Of a DNA stretch of 34,241 bases, positions 1 through 8,761 are shown piece after piece. The translations under genes were made by a program, and so were the position numbers. This DNA comes from Candidatus Lutacidiplasma silvani (GTDB lineage Archaea > Thermoplasmatota > Thermoplasmata > Lutacidiplasmatales > UBA184). The notes beneath the pieces were generated by a model that did no database searches, had not been told where the DNA came from, and saw only the letters and a program-made list of their open reading frames with translations. Every line of letters starts with the position of its first letter. The first letter of the stretch is position 1. Location of the stretch: positions 1 to 34,241 of the forward strand of contig JAKIVZ010000020.1 of assembly GCA_022750295.1 (NCBI GenBank), in the 5' to 3' direction.

Positions 1-133
1 AGAGGCATAGACAACCCCGGATATAAGGGCACCTAATTCAGCAACGCCCCACTAGCAAGGGCCACCGTCGCCCTGTCCGTTCGAAATTGCCCGCCCCGCT
101 GGCTCAGCAGGAGAAAGGCCCGGTGGGTCGGGG

Positions 134-3100
134 CTATGGCGGACTCACGGGGGGAGGGTGGGCTCTTCGCCGCCTCCAAGCCCGAATGGGCCAGCTGGCG
201 ACAATCCCTCCCACAAACCCGGACGCCAAGGCGACAACGAGGGTGACCTCCCAAGGCGCCGCGCTCCCCGCGGGTCCCGGGGGCCCTGGAGGGCCAACTG
301 ACGGGGTCCCGTTCTTCGCCACAACCAGTTGGGCCGACGCTGAATCGGCCCCGGCTGAGTCGTTGGCGATTACCGTAACCCGGTACGTCCCTGCAATTGT
401 CGGGGTGCAGGCCAAGGCGGGGACGGAAACTGTCGAGCACCCCGGCGGCAGACCGTTGAACGAGTAGTTAATTGGGGTTAGGGTCGTGGTGCTGGTGTCC
501 ACGACGAAGATGGTCGAGGCTCCTAGGATGAGGCTCGACGGCACCGCCATGAACAACGTGATGGATGGTGCGATGATGAGAGGTCGCGGGTTTACTTGAA
601 TCGAGAGGGAGGCGTTTGCGCTGACCCCTAGGCTATCCGTGACTTCGGCAACAATCGTGAAATTCCCTGGCATCCCAGGTACGCAGCCCAGGGCGCTCAC
701 GTTTGCGGTAGCGCATCCCACGGGAAGACCCTTGTAGGCGTAGCTGAGCGGCCCGACGCCACCGGTCGCGAAGAGCGCGAGGACAACGTGCGATCCCTCG
801 AGGGTGGCCGCGGGTAGCGCGAGGAAGGAACCGATGACGGGAGCCTGCTCCACCGCGAGCACCGCCGACGCCGAAACCTCGGCGCCCGCCCGATCTGTGA
901 GAACGGCATCGACCAGGTAGTCTCCAGCGGCGCGAGGGTCGCAGCGAATGGCCGAGAGATTCGCGCTCGAACAGCCCGAGGGCAGTCCCGAGTAGGAGAG
1001 TGACCAGGGTAGGGTCCCACCAATAGGCTCAACACTGATGGAGACTGGCACGCCCACATCGGTGGGGTTCGGGCTCATCGACAGGTTTCCGGCCGTGAGC
1101 GCAGGAGCGACTGTCAAGTTCACGTGAGCGAACGCCGAGTGGTTGTCGGAATCGGAGACTTCGACCTCCACGTGGAACTCGCCAGGCTGAGTCGGCTCGC
1201 ATAACTCGACTGGGCTATTCTCCGTCTCACAACCTCGGGGAAGTGCTGAGTATCGGAAGAAGTACGGTGGCTGCCCGCCAGAGGCGTTCGTCGAAAGTGC
1301 CAACGGTACGTCGGCCTCCGGGATTGCGGTGGTCACTGTAAGGCGAATGGGTCCGGGCAAGTTCGCGATCACGAAGACCGCGTTACCAAAGAGAGTGGGG
1401 ACGTAGACCTCTGAGGTGCCAGGGTCGATCGACAGTCCCACCGGGCCGACGTTCGCGGGTGCGGTTGCCGGCAACACGCCAATCGGCGGACCCGCCGGAG
1501 AAAGAGTTACTGGGTCCACGACTGACACTGTGTCGGACCCGGTGTTCGCCACGTAAACGAGCCCGTTCGCAGTATCGAAGACGACCGAGCTTGGGAGGAG
1601 ACCTACCCCGATCGAATTGATGGAGCTACCGGTCGTGGTATTAATTACCGTCAAATTGGCCGAGTTTTCATTGGCGACGAAGAGATCGCCATTGGTGGGG
1701 TCGAGAGCCAGCGACGTCGGGCAACCGCCCACCGGAATTCCCGAGCCGATCGGTCGCAAGGTGCTCGGATCCACGACACTGACATTATCAGAGCCGCAGT
1801 TCGCAGTGAACAGCTCGTCGAGTACCGGATCGAACAGGATCGAAGCAGTCCCGTTCCCAACTGGGACCGTTGCGGAGAGGACGGTTCCTGTCGACCCATT
1901 TATGATGGACAAATTGGAGGCACCGGTTCCGCCGACGAACACATCGTCCGATCTTGAGTCCACGCCGAGGGCGTCGGGGCTGAATCCGGTCGCGAGCGGA
2001 ACTATGGTCTGCGTTTGTGCGACGAGCGAGTCGATCGAGATCGTGCTCAAGGTCTGATCGGCCGCGTAGAGCTTCGTGTTTGCGTCGGCCAGCGCAAGAG
2101 CCACGGCGTCATTCCCAGCCGGTAGGGCGGACCCAGTGAACCGATGGGTCGTCGCGTTGATGCCCAAGATCGAGCTCTGTCCGAAGACCGTCCAATTCGC
2201 GCCGGTGGGTGCCCCGGTGCCATTCGCGCCCGTCGGATTGACCACGTACTCCTCCCCGTTCGATGGATCGAAGAGGGACGCGGTGAACGTGAACTGGAGC
2301 TGGAGTTCGCGTCCTGAAAGATTCGTACGTGGGTCGAATTCGAGAAGGTAATCGCTGGCCCATATCCCCAGCGCCTCACCGGCGGAACAGTAGATTTCGC
2401 CTGACTCCGAGTCGTAGGCAAGCCCATAGGCCCCCGGCTCCGCCCTCGAACCGTTGACCACCGAGTTCGACGTCACATTGATCTCGTAGAGTCCGCCCCC
2501 AGTCGAGACGAGCACCAATCCGGTCGGTGGGTAGTATAGAATATCCCAAGGACTTGCGCCGACCGTAATCCCAGTTCCGATCTGTGTTCCCGAGGTCGCA
2601 TTCACGACGGTCACGTTGGCGGAACCGGAGTTTCCGATGTAGACCAGATTTGGCACTGGGTCGAGGGCCATCGAAGACGGACCGCCACCGACCGACCAAT
2701 TCACACCAGGGACCCAAGCCTCGGAAGACCCATTGAGCGCTAGAACTCGCTTCGCCGATAGCGAAACGAGGACCATGTCCCCCTTAGGTTCGTACAACAA
2801 ATCCAGCGGTGTCGAATAGACCTGGATGGGGACGCCGATCGCAGACCCGTTTTGAGGGTCAAGAACCCAAATGTCGCTGTCGTACTGGCACGCAACGTAC
2901 AAGCGGTCGTCCCTCCCGTCGAACACGATTGAATCCGGGCCATGACCGACGCTAATATTGCGGTGGACAATCGAATCGTTAGAGCCTCGAAAGCCAACCA
3001 CTGTCCAAGGGGCTCCGGCGGCGAAGACTTCGTCGAGGAGAGGATCGAACGCCATGGTGGGGCTAGAGACGGGAAGGTCGAAGGTCGAGTCAGGTGCTCC

Positions 3101-3445
3101 AGTGGTCCCGTTGAATACGGGAGTCGCGCCGTTTTCGCCCGGGGTTCCGAACACCTTGTTGTCGATCGGGTCATAAAGTAGGCTTCCCGCGCCCGGAATA
3201 CCCGGCTGAACCAGCCCCGGAAGGACGGAGCGATTGTAAGGGAACAGGGTGAACGCGACTCCACCGCTAGCGGGCGAAGCGTTTTCGCTCGGCCCCAAGA
3301 AGGTAGCCAGGACACCGCGTTGGAGGGCGGCAAAGGCACGAGCGTTGTAGTCGCTTCCTTCCATCGGACTGGCGTGACCGGTCGGGGGGACTTGGCAGAC
3401 CAGGAGCGCGAGAATGGCTACGCCGACCAAGCTCGTTGGAAGCAC
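134..3445 (-). CDS. Secreted YVTN beta-propeller protein with four Ig-like repeats and C-terminal membrane anchor
   Basis: The 1103-residue protein opens with a hydrophobic signal sequence (about residues 1-25). A long array of YVTN-type blades follows, recognisable by repeated phrases such as LVYVANTGSDTVSVVDP and DLFVANENSANLTVIN; there are enough for about two seven-bladed propellers. From roughly residue 700 to 1045 lie four tandem Ig-like repeats. Each has a GLPxGC motif and a second Cys about ten residues later, suggesting one disulfide per repeat. A short collagen-like Gly-Pro-Pro stretch leads to one C-terminal transmembrane helix and a basic RAWRRRRA tail, so the bulk should face outside. 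N-X-S/T sequons are abundant. The start is GTG with a GGAG about 9 nt upstream; a stop lies just upstream in frame. No enzymatic motif is visible. An adhesion, S-layer-associated or ligand-binding role is inferred from architecture only. Confidence 0.88.
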   Translation of the reverse strand: MLPTSLVGVAILALLVCQVPPTGHASPMEGSDYNARAFAALQRGVLATFLGPSENASPASGGVAFTLFPYNRSVLPGLVQPGIPGAGSLLYDPIDNKVFGTPGENGATPVFNGTTGAPDSTFDLPVSSPTMAFDPLLDEVFAAGAPWTVVGFRGSNDSIVHRNISVGHGPDSIVFDGRDDRLYVACQYDSDIWVLDPQNGSAIGVPIQVYSTPLDLLYEPKGDMVLVSLSAKRVLALNGSSEAWVPGVNWSVGGGPSSMALDPVPNLVYIGNSGSANVTVVNATSGTQIGTGITVGASPWDILYYPPTGLVLVSTGGGLYEINVTSNSVVNGSRAEPGAYGLAYDSESGEIYCSAGEALGIWASDYLLEFDPRTNLSGRELQLQFTFTASLFDPSNGEEYVVNPTGANGTGAPTGANWTVFGQSSILGINATTHRFTGSALPAGNDAVALALADANTKLYAADQTLSTISIDSLVAQTQTIVPLATGFSPDALGVDSRSDDVFVGGTGASNLSIINGSTGTVLSATVPVGNGTASILFDPVLDELFTANCGSDNVSVVDPSTLRPIGSGIPVGGCPTSLALDPTNGDLFVANENSANLTVINTTTGSSINSIGVGLLPSSVVFDTANGLVYVANTGSDTVSVVDPVTLSPAGPPIGVLPATAPANVGPVGLSIDPGTSEVYVPTLFGNAVFVIANLPGPIRLTVTTAIPEADVPLALSTNASGGQPPYFFRYSALPRGCETENSPVELCEPTQPGEFHVEVEVSDSDNHSAFAHVNLTVAPALTAGNLSMSPNPTDVGVPVSISVEPIGGTLPWSLSYSGLPSGCSSANLSAIRCDPRAAGDYLVDAVLTDRAGAEVSASAVLAVEQAPVIGSFLALPAATLEGSHVVLALFATGGVGPLSYAYKGLPVGCATANVSALGCVPGMPGNFTIVAEVTDSLGVSANASLSIQVNPRPLIIAPSITLFMAVPSSLILGASTIFVVDTSTTTLTPINYSFNGLPPGCSTVSVPALACTPTIAGTYRVTVIANDSAGADSASAQLVVAKNGTPSVGPPGPPGPAGSAAPWEVTLVVALASGFVGGIVASWPIRAWRRRRAHPPPVSPP

Positions 3446-3588
3446 GATTTCTCCGTCACCTAAGACTCAGCGGCGGGACGGTCCTTCAAGCCGCCGAGGT
3501 ACCTAAGCTGTTCTGTGCGGTTCTCTGACCACCTGGCGCGCCTCCGGCCCCTTCAAACCGCGTGTTGAACGCCGAGGGCGATCAACCG

Positions 3589-5823
3589 TCAGACGGTGAC
3601 GCTGAAGCTCGTCTTAGTCTGATGGTGCTCGGAGTCCGTCACTTGGACGGTCACCGTGTAGGTTCCATGTTCCGCGTAGGTATGGACTGGGTACGGGGCC
3701 TCGGACGGACTGGAACCATCGCCGAAGTTCCATGACCAAGTCAGAGTTCCGGAATATCCCGTCACATCGGCCGCCAAGGAAACTGGGCCGACGGGACCGA
3801 CCAAGCACCCGACGATGCTAGCACACTCGATAACTCCGGTAGTCCAGCAGAAGCTGATTGCCGGCCCACACGAGTGGAGGTAATCGTAAATATACCACTC
3901 GGTTCCCGAGAACTCCCGGGCGGCGTCCGTTACGCCGACCTCGGCGGTCCAGTGCCCGGTGGCCCAATAGCAGTGTGTCGGGGGATCGCGTCCGTAACTC
4001 TTCGCCGATCCGTCCCCCCAGGTCCAAGTGTAGTTGTAACCCGGCATGCCCCCGGTGACGTTACCGAATCCTTCCACGGGCGTGCAGGACGTGACGGTTG
4101 TGTACGCGCGCATCGTAGAGGACCCAGTCGCAACAGAGAGGCCAAACGCTAGGACATGTCCTTGATGATTTGGAATCATTGTCCAGCCAATCGTGTCGTT
4201 GATGCCGGCGCCGACGAAGATACGGCCGTCCGCGATCGCAGGCGCCCCGGCAAACTCGTACGATGTATGGTAGCTATATAGTTGATGCCCAGTTGAGGCG
4301 TTGAGTACCTGCAACCACGAGTTCGGGCTACTAAGATAACTGTAGCACTTAGTCGCGGAGCCATTGACCGCCATGAACAGCCGGGAGACATCGACGACCA
4401 AGCCGTTGGCCCCCGTGACAGCAGCTTGGACAGTTCCGTCCGTCGCCGTCTCCCACTTGGACGTTCCGTTCGAAGGGTAAACGGCTCGAATCGAACCGTT
4501 TACAGATATTGTGCCATTCTTGGTGTACGAACTTCCCAAGTAGACGGTGCTCCCAATCGAGAGTGCTGGGGCAATTGATTGCCCTGGAGGCTGGCAGGAC
4601 GCCGGACCGGGAAACGTCGTGGTCTGATCCTTCCAAACGGGCCCGGCAGTCAGGTCAAGACGATTTAGCGCGTACGCGTACCCGTCCTTATTCGTCGCAA
4701 CGACGTATCGATTTCCCGAGCTATCGACGAACAACGACCCCCCCGCGCCGAAGTCGATATCAGGCGGGCCCGACGGAACGGCCCACTCCCCCTGCAGCTT
4801 GAGTGTGGTGGCATTGAGCGCGACAATCGCTTGGCCATAGTTCCCAGATCCAGCTGGTCCATTTCCTGTGGTAACCCAGAGAGTGTTGTTTGCGATATCG
4901 AGAGTCGGGCTCGACCAGACCGAAGACCCGTTCCGGCTCGCGACAACGGTGTTGAAGTAATTCTTGGCCGTTCCGTTTGACGCCCAGATCTCCATGACGC
5001 GGGCACGAACGAGCGGGTTGTCGCACTGGCTGGCGACGCCGACGTAGATGACCTTGCCCAACCAAGCCGGGCTGGACCATGCGTAGTAGCCGTCTGAAAC
5101 GCTGGCGGTAGCGTTCCTTGGATCAATTGAGACGTTCCAATTGATTCGGCCTGTCGAGGCATTGAGCGAGTAGTAGTCGTAGAATCCCCCTACATAGACC
5201 GATCCGCCATATACGGCTGCCGTGGAAGTCACGCCCAGCGGACTCGCCCACGGGCATCCATAGGGCGTGTTGGTGAAATTCTCCACACCGAGGAAAGATT
5301 TCCAAAGCACCGAGCCGTTGGCGGCGCTCAATGCATACTCATACCCATCCCAAGATCCGACATACGCGGTGCCGTTCACGACACTAACACCGCCAAAAAC
5401 CGGCCCTGACAATGTGGTGTTCCAGACGACCCCGAGGCTGCTCGCGTTCGCGGGTGCGATGGTGTTCTCGCCCTGGTTGTACCCGGATCGATTCGAGCCG
5501 TACTCATACGTTGGCCAGTTTGCGTACGTCGCCGGAGCGGGGTTTTGGGCCGAAGGAGTGAGGGCGATGAATGCACTTTCGTTCCCAGAGCTCGAAAAAT
5601 TCGTATTACCGCTTGCGGACGCATTCGTAAGAGATACGCCGACTGAGGCACGGCCCAACGGGGTTTGTTCCCACGCCGAGAGCCACGGTTCCCCCGACGC
5701 GAAGACGCCGGAAAGAACAGTTATGAATACGACTCCGGAAATAAGGCAGAGAGATCTAAGTCTCGCTTGCGATCGGCCCTCGAGAACGGGTGCGTGGCTT
5801 CCGCTCAGGGAGGAACTCGACAC
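3589..5823 (-). CDS. Secreted PQQ-type beta-propeller protein with two C-terminal PKD domains
   Basis: The 744-residue protein has one N-terminal hydrophobic segment (about residues 26-43) after a basic stretch, which could be a signal peptide or a signal anchor. Residues of about 100-560 form a PQQ/BamB-like propeller with repeats of the type GTAYVGSWDGYEYALSAANG. The C-terminus carries two PKD domains, marked by WTWGDGSA and WNFGDGSS; each ends in the usual T-x-V-T-D strand. The catalytic residues of PQQ alcohol dehydrogenases are not evident, so a structural or binding role is more likely than an enzyme. The start is GTG. A good TATA box about 25 nt upstream places the transcription start at the codon itself, implying a leaderless mRNA. 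The gene lies 143 nt upstream of, and codirectional with, the YVTN protein gene, and both may build the cell surface. Confidence 0.87.
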   Translation of the reverse strand: MSSSSLSGSHAPVLEGRSQARLRSLCLISGVVFITVLSGVFASGEPWLSAWEQTPLGRASVGVSLTNASASGNTNFSSSGNESAFIALTPSAQNPAPATYANWPTYEYGSNRSGYNQGENTIAPANASSLGVVWNTTLSGPVFGGVSVVNGTAYVGSWDGYEYALSAANGSVLWKSFLGVENFTNTPYGCPWASPLGVTSTAAVYGGSVYVGGFYDYYSLNASTGRINWNVSIDPRNATASVSDGYYAWSSPAWLGKVIYVGVASQCDNPLVRARVMEIWASNGTAKNYFNTVVASRNGSSVWSSPTLDIANNTLWVTTGNGPAGSGNYGQAIVALNATTLKLQGEWAVPSGPPDIDFGAGGSLFVDSSGNRYVVATNKDGYAYALNRLDLTAGPVWKDQTTTFPGPASCQPPGQSIAPALSIGSTVYLGSSYTKNGTISVNGSIRAVYPSNGTSKWETATDGTVQAAVTGANGLVVDVSRLFMAVNGSATKCYSYLSSPNSWLQVLNASTGHQLYSYHTSYEFAGAPAIADGRIFVGAGINDTIGWTMIPNHQGHVLAFGLSVATGSSTMRAYTTVTSCTPVEGFGNVTGGMPGYNYTWTWGDGSAKSYGRDPPTHCYWATGHWTAEVGVTDAAREFSGTEWYIYDYLHSCGPAISFCWTTGVIECASIVGCLVGPVGPVSLAADVTGYSGTLTWSWNFGDGSSPSEAPYPVHTYAEHGTYTVTVQVTDSEHHQTKTSFSVTV

Positions 5824-5843
5824 GGACCGGAGGATGTATTCCC

Positions 5844-5853
5844 ACTATAAATT
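5844..5853 (-). promoter_or_regulatory. TATA box for the PQQ/PKD surface protein gene
   Basis: Read on the minus strand the site is AATTTATAGT, close to the archaeal box A consensus. Its centre is about 25 nt upstream of the GTG at 5823. Archaeal transcription usually starts 25-27 nt from the centre of box A, so the mRNA would begin at or within a base or two of the start codon. Confidence 0.65.
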
Positions 5854-5946
5854 GGGCTATGAGACACCGGGGGTCCAATGCGGTCTGCTCAATTCCGCGG
5901 GCCGCCCACCAACATCGTTCATCCTCCCCCCAGACGTTGAGACTGA

Positions 5947-6242
5947 ACGCCAGGTCCTCCGCCTCCGGTTTTTGGGGTCGACCGAACCGAGCTCCTCGAA
6001 CTTCTGCTGCTCGACCCGGCCCCACGAGACGAGTCGCCGAACGCACCACATCAGGACCTCAGCCTCGCCGCAGCCCATCCTTGTTGGATTGCGCTCCGCA
6101 AGTTCGCCGACGACCGGACACCGCTCACTCTCGGCGCGAGTTCCGCCCCCGACCTGAGTCTGTCCCTCAACCCGCGCCGCGAGGCAATCCCCGAAAATCA
6201 ACTCGGACGATCCCGGGCCCGTGCGCTGGACCCACGTCCCTG
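5947..6242 (+). pseudogene. Left piece of an unidentified coding sequence interrupted by the IS21-family element
   Basis: Between the promoter of the PQQ gene and the IS21 left end there is no intact gene. One plus-strand frame is open from 5947 (after a TGA at 5944) to the IS junction, with mainly G/C third positions and protein-like text such as DRTELLELLLLDPAPRDE and WIALRKFADDRTPLTLG. There is no convincing start codon, so the upstream part is probably lost or frameshifted. Removing the IS element together with one copy of a putative 4-bp target duplication (cctg on the left, cctc on the right) joins this frame to the open frame right of the element. I do not recognise the family. It may be the N-terminal part of the mobile-element ATPase whose Walker A remnant lies near 10600; that is inference. 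Confidence 0.35.
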
Positions 6243-6280
6243 TGTCAGTGGCGCCGCAGAATTGGCCAGAAACGGCGCCG
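6243..6280 (+). repeat. IS21-family left terminal inverted repeat
   Basis: This 38-bp sequence matches the reverse complement of 8433-8470 at 28 of 38 positions by direct alignment. The best-conserved blocks are AATTGGCCAG and CGGCGCCG. The first plausible istA start codon lies 6 bp inside it. Confidence 0.8.
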
Positions 6281-6285
6281 GGGAA

Positions 6286-7581
6286 ATGGAGAGCCCTATC
6301 CGCGCTTCGGAGGAGGCGGCCAGCGGGAGGAACCCTTTGCTTCGACTCGAACAGCAGGCCGTCATCCGCGAGCTCGCCGCCCAGAAGTTGTCGATCAGCC
6401 GGATCGCCCGCGAGTTTGAGGTCCACTGTCACACCGTCCAGGCGTTCCTCCTCCAAGGATCCCCGGGCGCAGGAGCGCCCCGCGCCCGGCGCGCCAGCCC
6501 CATCGATCCCTTCGCCGACTACCTCCGGGCTCGCCTCGCCCAGTATGACCTGAGCGCCGTCCGGCTCCTCGAGGAGATCCGCGAGCGCGCCTACCGCGGC
6601 AGCTACACCGTCGTCAAGGAGTTCGTCCGACCTCTGAAGCGCGACCGGGCGCTCGCCGCCGTGGTCCGCTTCGAGACGCCTCCCGGGGTCCATTCCCAGG
6701 TCGACTTCGGTCACTTCGAATTCCTCGAGGAGGACGGCGTGCGCCACCACCTCTACGGCTTCTCGATGGTCCTCGGCTACTCGCGCTGCCGCTTCGTCGA
6801 GTTCGTGACGAGGATCGACACCCCGAGGCTCGTCCGGTGCCACCTGGACGCCTTCGACTACTTCGGCGGCTACACCGACGAGATCCTCTACGACAACATG
6901 TGCCAGGTCGTCCTCGAGCGGGCGCTCCGGACCGAGGAGAACAAGTGGAACCCTCTCTTCGAGGACTTCGCGAAGTACTACGGCTTCCGGACCCGGCTCT
7001 GTTGGCCGTACCGCCCCGAGACGAAGGGCAAGATCAAGCGCACGATCGGGTTCGTCAAGAGCAACTTCTTCCTCGGCCGACCCTTCACCGGGCGGATGGA
7101 CCTCAACCTCCACGCGCAGCGCTGGTGCAACACCGTCAACGCCGAGCGGATCCACGCCACGACGGGCGTCGTCCCGATCTCCCAGCTCGAGGAGGAACAA
7201 CTCCACCCCGTCGCCGACCGAGCGCCGTACCAGATCGTGGTCACGGAGACCCGACGCGTCAGTCGGGAGTGCTTCGTGTCGTACCTCGGGAACCGCTACT
7301 CCGTGCCGTGGCGTTTCGCCGGACGGGAGGCCCAACTCGAGATCCGTGACGGGGTGCTGATGGTCCGGGTCGACGGTGAGGAACGCTGCCGGCATGAGCT
7401 CCGCTCGGGCAGCGGCTCCGTGGTCCGGGTGAAGGAACACTTCGCGGGCCTCTACGGCGCCACGCGCCAGCAGAACCTTTAGGAGTTCCTTCGAACCCAC
7501 CGGGAACAGCCCGTTCCGACCGTCGAGGAGAGGCCGCTCGCTGTCTACGATGAGTTCCTCTGCACAGGAGCTCCCCCATGA
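6286..7581 (+). pseudogene. istA: IS21-family transposase IstA, broken by a premature TAG and lacking the catalytic Glu
   Basis: The start is set at the ATG at 6286, just inside the terminal repeat; an upstream TTG at 6262 would lie within the repeat. The product has an N-terminal helix-turn-helix (residues about 20-50, SISRIAREFEVHCHTVQAFL) and an rve-type DDE domain. The two aspartates are present at D140 (QVDFG) and D203 (LYDNM). The position of the third acid, in the motif KGKVE of the family, reads KGKIK, so residue 251 is Lys; a single G-to-A change from GAG would explain this. A TAG at 7480-7482 ends the frame early. Beyond it the same frame continues with family-like C-terminal text (VEERPLAVYDEFL) to a TGA at 7579-7581 that overlaps the istB ATG, as in intact IS21 elements. 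The transposase should therefore be inactive on two counts. Confidence 0.85.
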
Positions 7582-8399
7582 CCGGAAACCTCGCCTACGA
7601 GCGGCTGCACGCCAATCTGCAGGCGATGGGCTGGCTCACGCTGGAACGGAACCTCGATGGAGCGCTGGAGCTCGGTACGAAGGAGGAACGCTCCTTCGCC
7701 GAGATCCTCGACGGACTCGTCGAGCAGGAGCGGAAGGCCCGTCAGACAAACCTCATCGAGCTCCGCCTACGGCTCGCCGGGTTCCCGGTGCGGAAGACCC
7801 TCGAGGAGTTCGATTACAAGGCGCAACCGTCGGTGGATCGGAAGACGATCGAGGAGCTCGCCACGATGCGGTTCGTGCACAGCGCGGAGAACGTGCTGTT
7901 CCTCGGGCCCGCTGGGGTCGGGAATACCCACCTCGCGATCGGCCTCGGGAGGGGGGCGGCGCGGGCCGGGCTCTCGGTGACCTACACCTCGGCGGGGAAG
8001 GCGCTGCGGAAGCTCAAGGAGGCGCACGAGCGCGGAGTCGGGGAGCGGGCGCTCCGGACGCTGTGCAGCCCGAAGCTGCTGATCCTCGACGAGATCGGGT
8101 ATCTGCCATGGGACAAGGAGTCGGCGCACCTGTTCTTCCGGATCGTGGAGAACCGATACGAACGGGTGTCGACGATCTTCACCTCGAACAAGGTCTACTC
8201 GGAGTGGGGCGAGGTCCTCGGGGACCCCGTGCTGGCCTCGGCGGTGCTCAATCGGATCCTCCACCACTCGACGACGGTGAACATCAAGGGCGAGAGCTAC
8301 CGGCTGCGCACGGAGCGGCGCGCCGGGACCCCCACCCCCGTTATTCCGATGGAGACACCAATGAAAGAGAAACCGCGCGGCCGAACGACGGAGGAGTGA
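7578..8399 (+). CDS. istB: IS21-family helper ATPase IstB with a mutated Walker A motif
   Basis: The 273-residue protein has the normal length and order of IstB/DnaC-like AAA+ ATPases: an N-terminal helical region, Walker A near residue 110, Walker B LLILDEIGYLPWDKES, and a sensor region STIFTSNKVYSEWGE. IstB normally binds ATP and presents target DNA to IstA. Here Walker A reads GPAGVGNTH. The invariant Lys is Asn at residue 116 (codon AAT; one change from AAG), so ATP hydrolysis should be lost or severely reduced. The ATG overlaps the stop of the repaired istA frame by ATGA. The reading frame is otherwise intact, so it is kept as a CDS although function is doubtful. Confidence 0.88.
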   Translation: MTGNLAYERLHANLQAMGWLTLERNLDGALELGTKEERSFAEILDGLVEQERKARQTNLIELRLRLAGFPVRKTLEEFDYKAQPSVDRKTIEELATMRFVHSAENVLFLGPAGVGNTHLAIGLGRGAARAGLSVTYTSAGKALRKLKEAHERGVGERALRTLCSPKLLILDEIGYLPWDKESAHLFFRIVENRYERVSTIFTSNKVYSEWGEVLGDPVLASAVLNRILHHSTTVNIKGESYRLRTERRAGTPTPVIPMETPMKEKPRGRTTEE

Positions 8400-8432
8400 C
8401 CCTCATGCTTTATGACGAAGTGGCCAAATCTT

Positions 8433-8470
8433 CGGCGCCGAAACTGGCCAATTTACCAGCGCCGTTGACC
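8433..8470 (-). repeat. IS21-family right terminal inverted repeat
   Basis: Inverted copy of 6243-6280 (28/38 identities). A further partial copy of the inner motif, aagtggccaaat, lies just inside at 8418-8429, in line with the multiple end repeats common in IS21 elements. Confidence 0.8.
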
Positions 8471-8646
8471 CCTCTGACCTTGCCTACCTGGTCCGAGCCG
8501 TGGAGCGCCAGCCGACGCATTTTCGGTCGTTCGCGAGGGACCGCGAGGCGGATGCTGCGGACCTCCTACTGCGGAACCTCGGTCTTCCGGCGCGGCGCGG
8601 CTCGGAGGCCTTCGTGCAGGTCCTGTTCCAGAGAACAGCCTACTAG
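8471..8646 (+). pseudogene. Middle piece of the interrupted coding sequence, between the two insertion sequences
   Basis: The stretch between the IS21 and IS701 elements is one open frame with convincing coding character (for example AVERQPTHFRSFARDREADA and GLPARRGSEAFVQVLFQRTA) but no start codon. It ends at a TAG formed in the CTAG target copy of the IS701 element. If that element and one 4-bp target copy are removed using the right-hand version ccag, the TAG becomes TAC CAG and the frame runs on to a TAA at 10171-10173. It is a fragment of a longer gene and I do not recognise its family with confidence. A conjugation-type ATPase is one possibility, given the Walker A remnant further right. 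Confidence 0.5.
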
Positions 8647-8659
8647 TTCTACTGTGTCA
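8647..8659 (+). repeat. IS701-family left end inverted repeat
   Basis: TTCTACTGTGTCA, identical to the reverse complement of 10094-10106. Similarity continues weakly inward (CTAA versus TAAA). Confidence 0.8.
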
Positions 8660-8761
8660 CTAAGTCAAGAGCCCCGCCCGCACCATGAGCAAGGGTGTTC
8701 CGCGAGCCAATGGCGAGAGTAGCAGATTCGGAACGTGGCAATCGAGCTCGCCACGTGACGT

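Larger units (their letters stand above)
6243..8470 (+). mobile_element. IS21-family insertion sequence, probably inactive
   Basis: The element of about 2.2 kb has the IS21 organisation: 38-bp imperfect terminal inverted repeats, a transposase gene (istA) and an ATPase helper gene (istB) with an ATGA junction. The left end begins TGTCA. The right end reads GGTCA inward, so its terminal base departs from the usual CA/TG end. The flanks cctg (6239-6242) and cctc (8471-8474) could be a 4-bp target duplication with one change. Three separate lesions (lost catalytic Glu and premature TAG in istA, lost Walker Lys in istB) indicate a dead copy. Confidence 0.85.

Noticed and set aside
7480-7482. In-frame TAG in istA as a pyrrolysine codon or programmed readthrough
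   Set aside because: Some Thermoplasmatota use pyrrolysine, but no pyl genes are visible here and istA has also lost a catalytic residue, so a nonsense mutation is simpler.
5857-7500. Minus-strand frame of about 547 codons over the IS21 element
   Set aside because: It is antisense to istA and crosses the element border, which no real gene in this setting should do intact.
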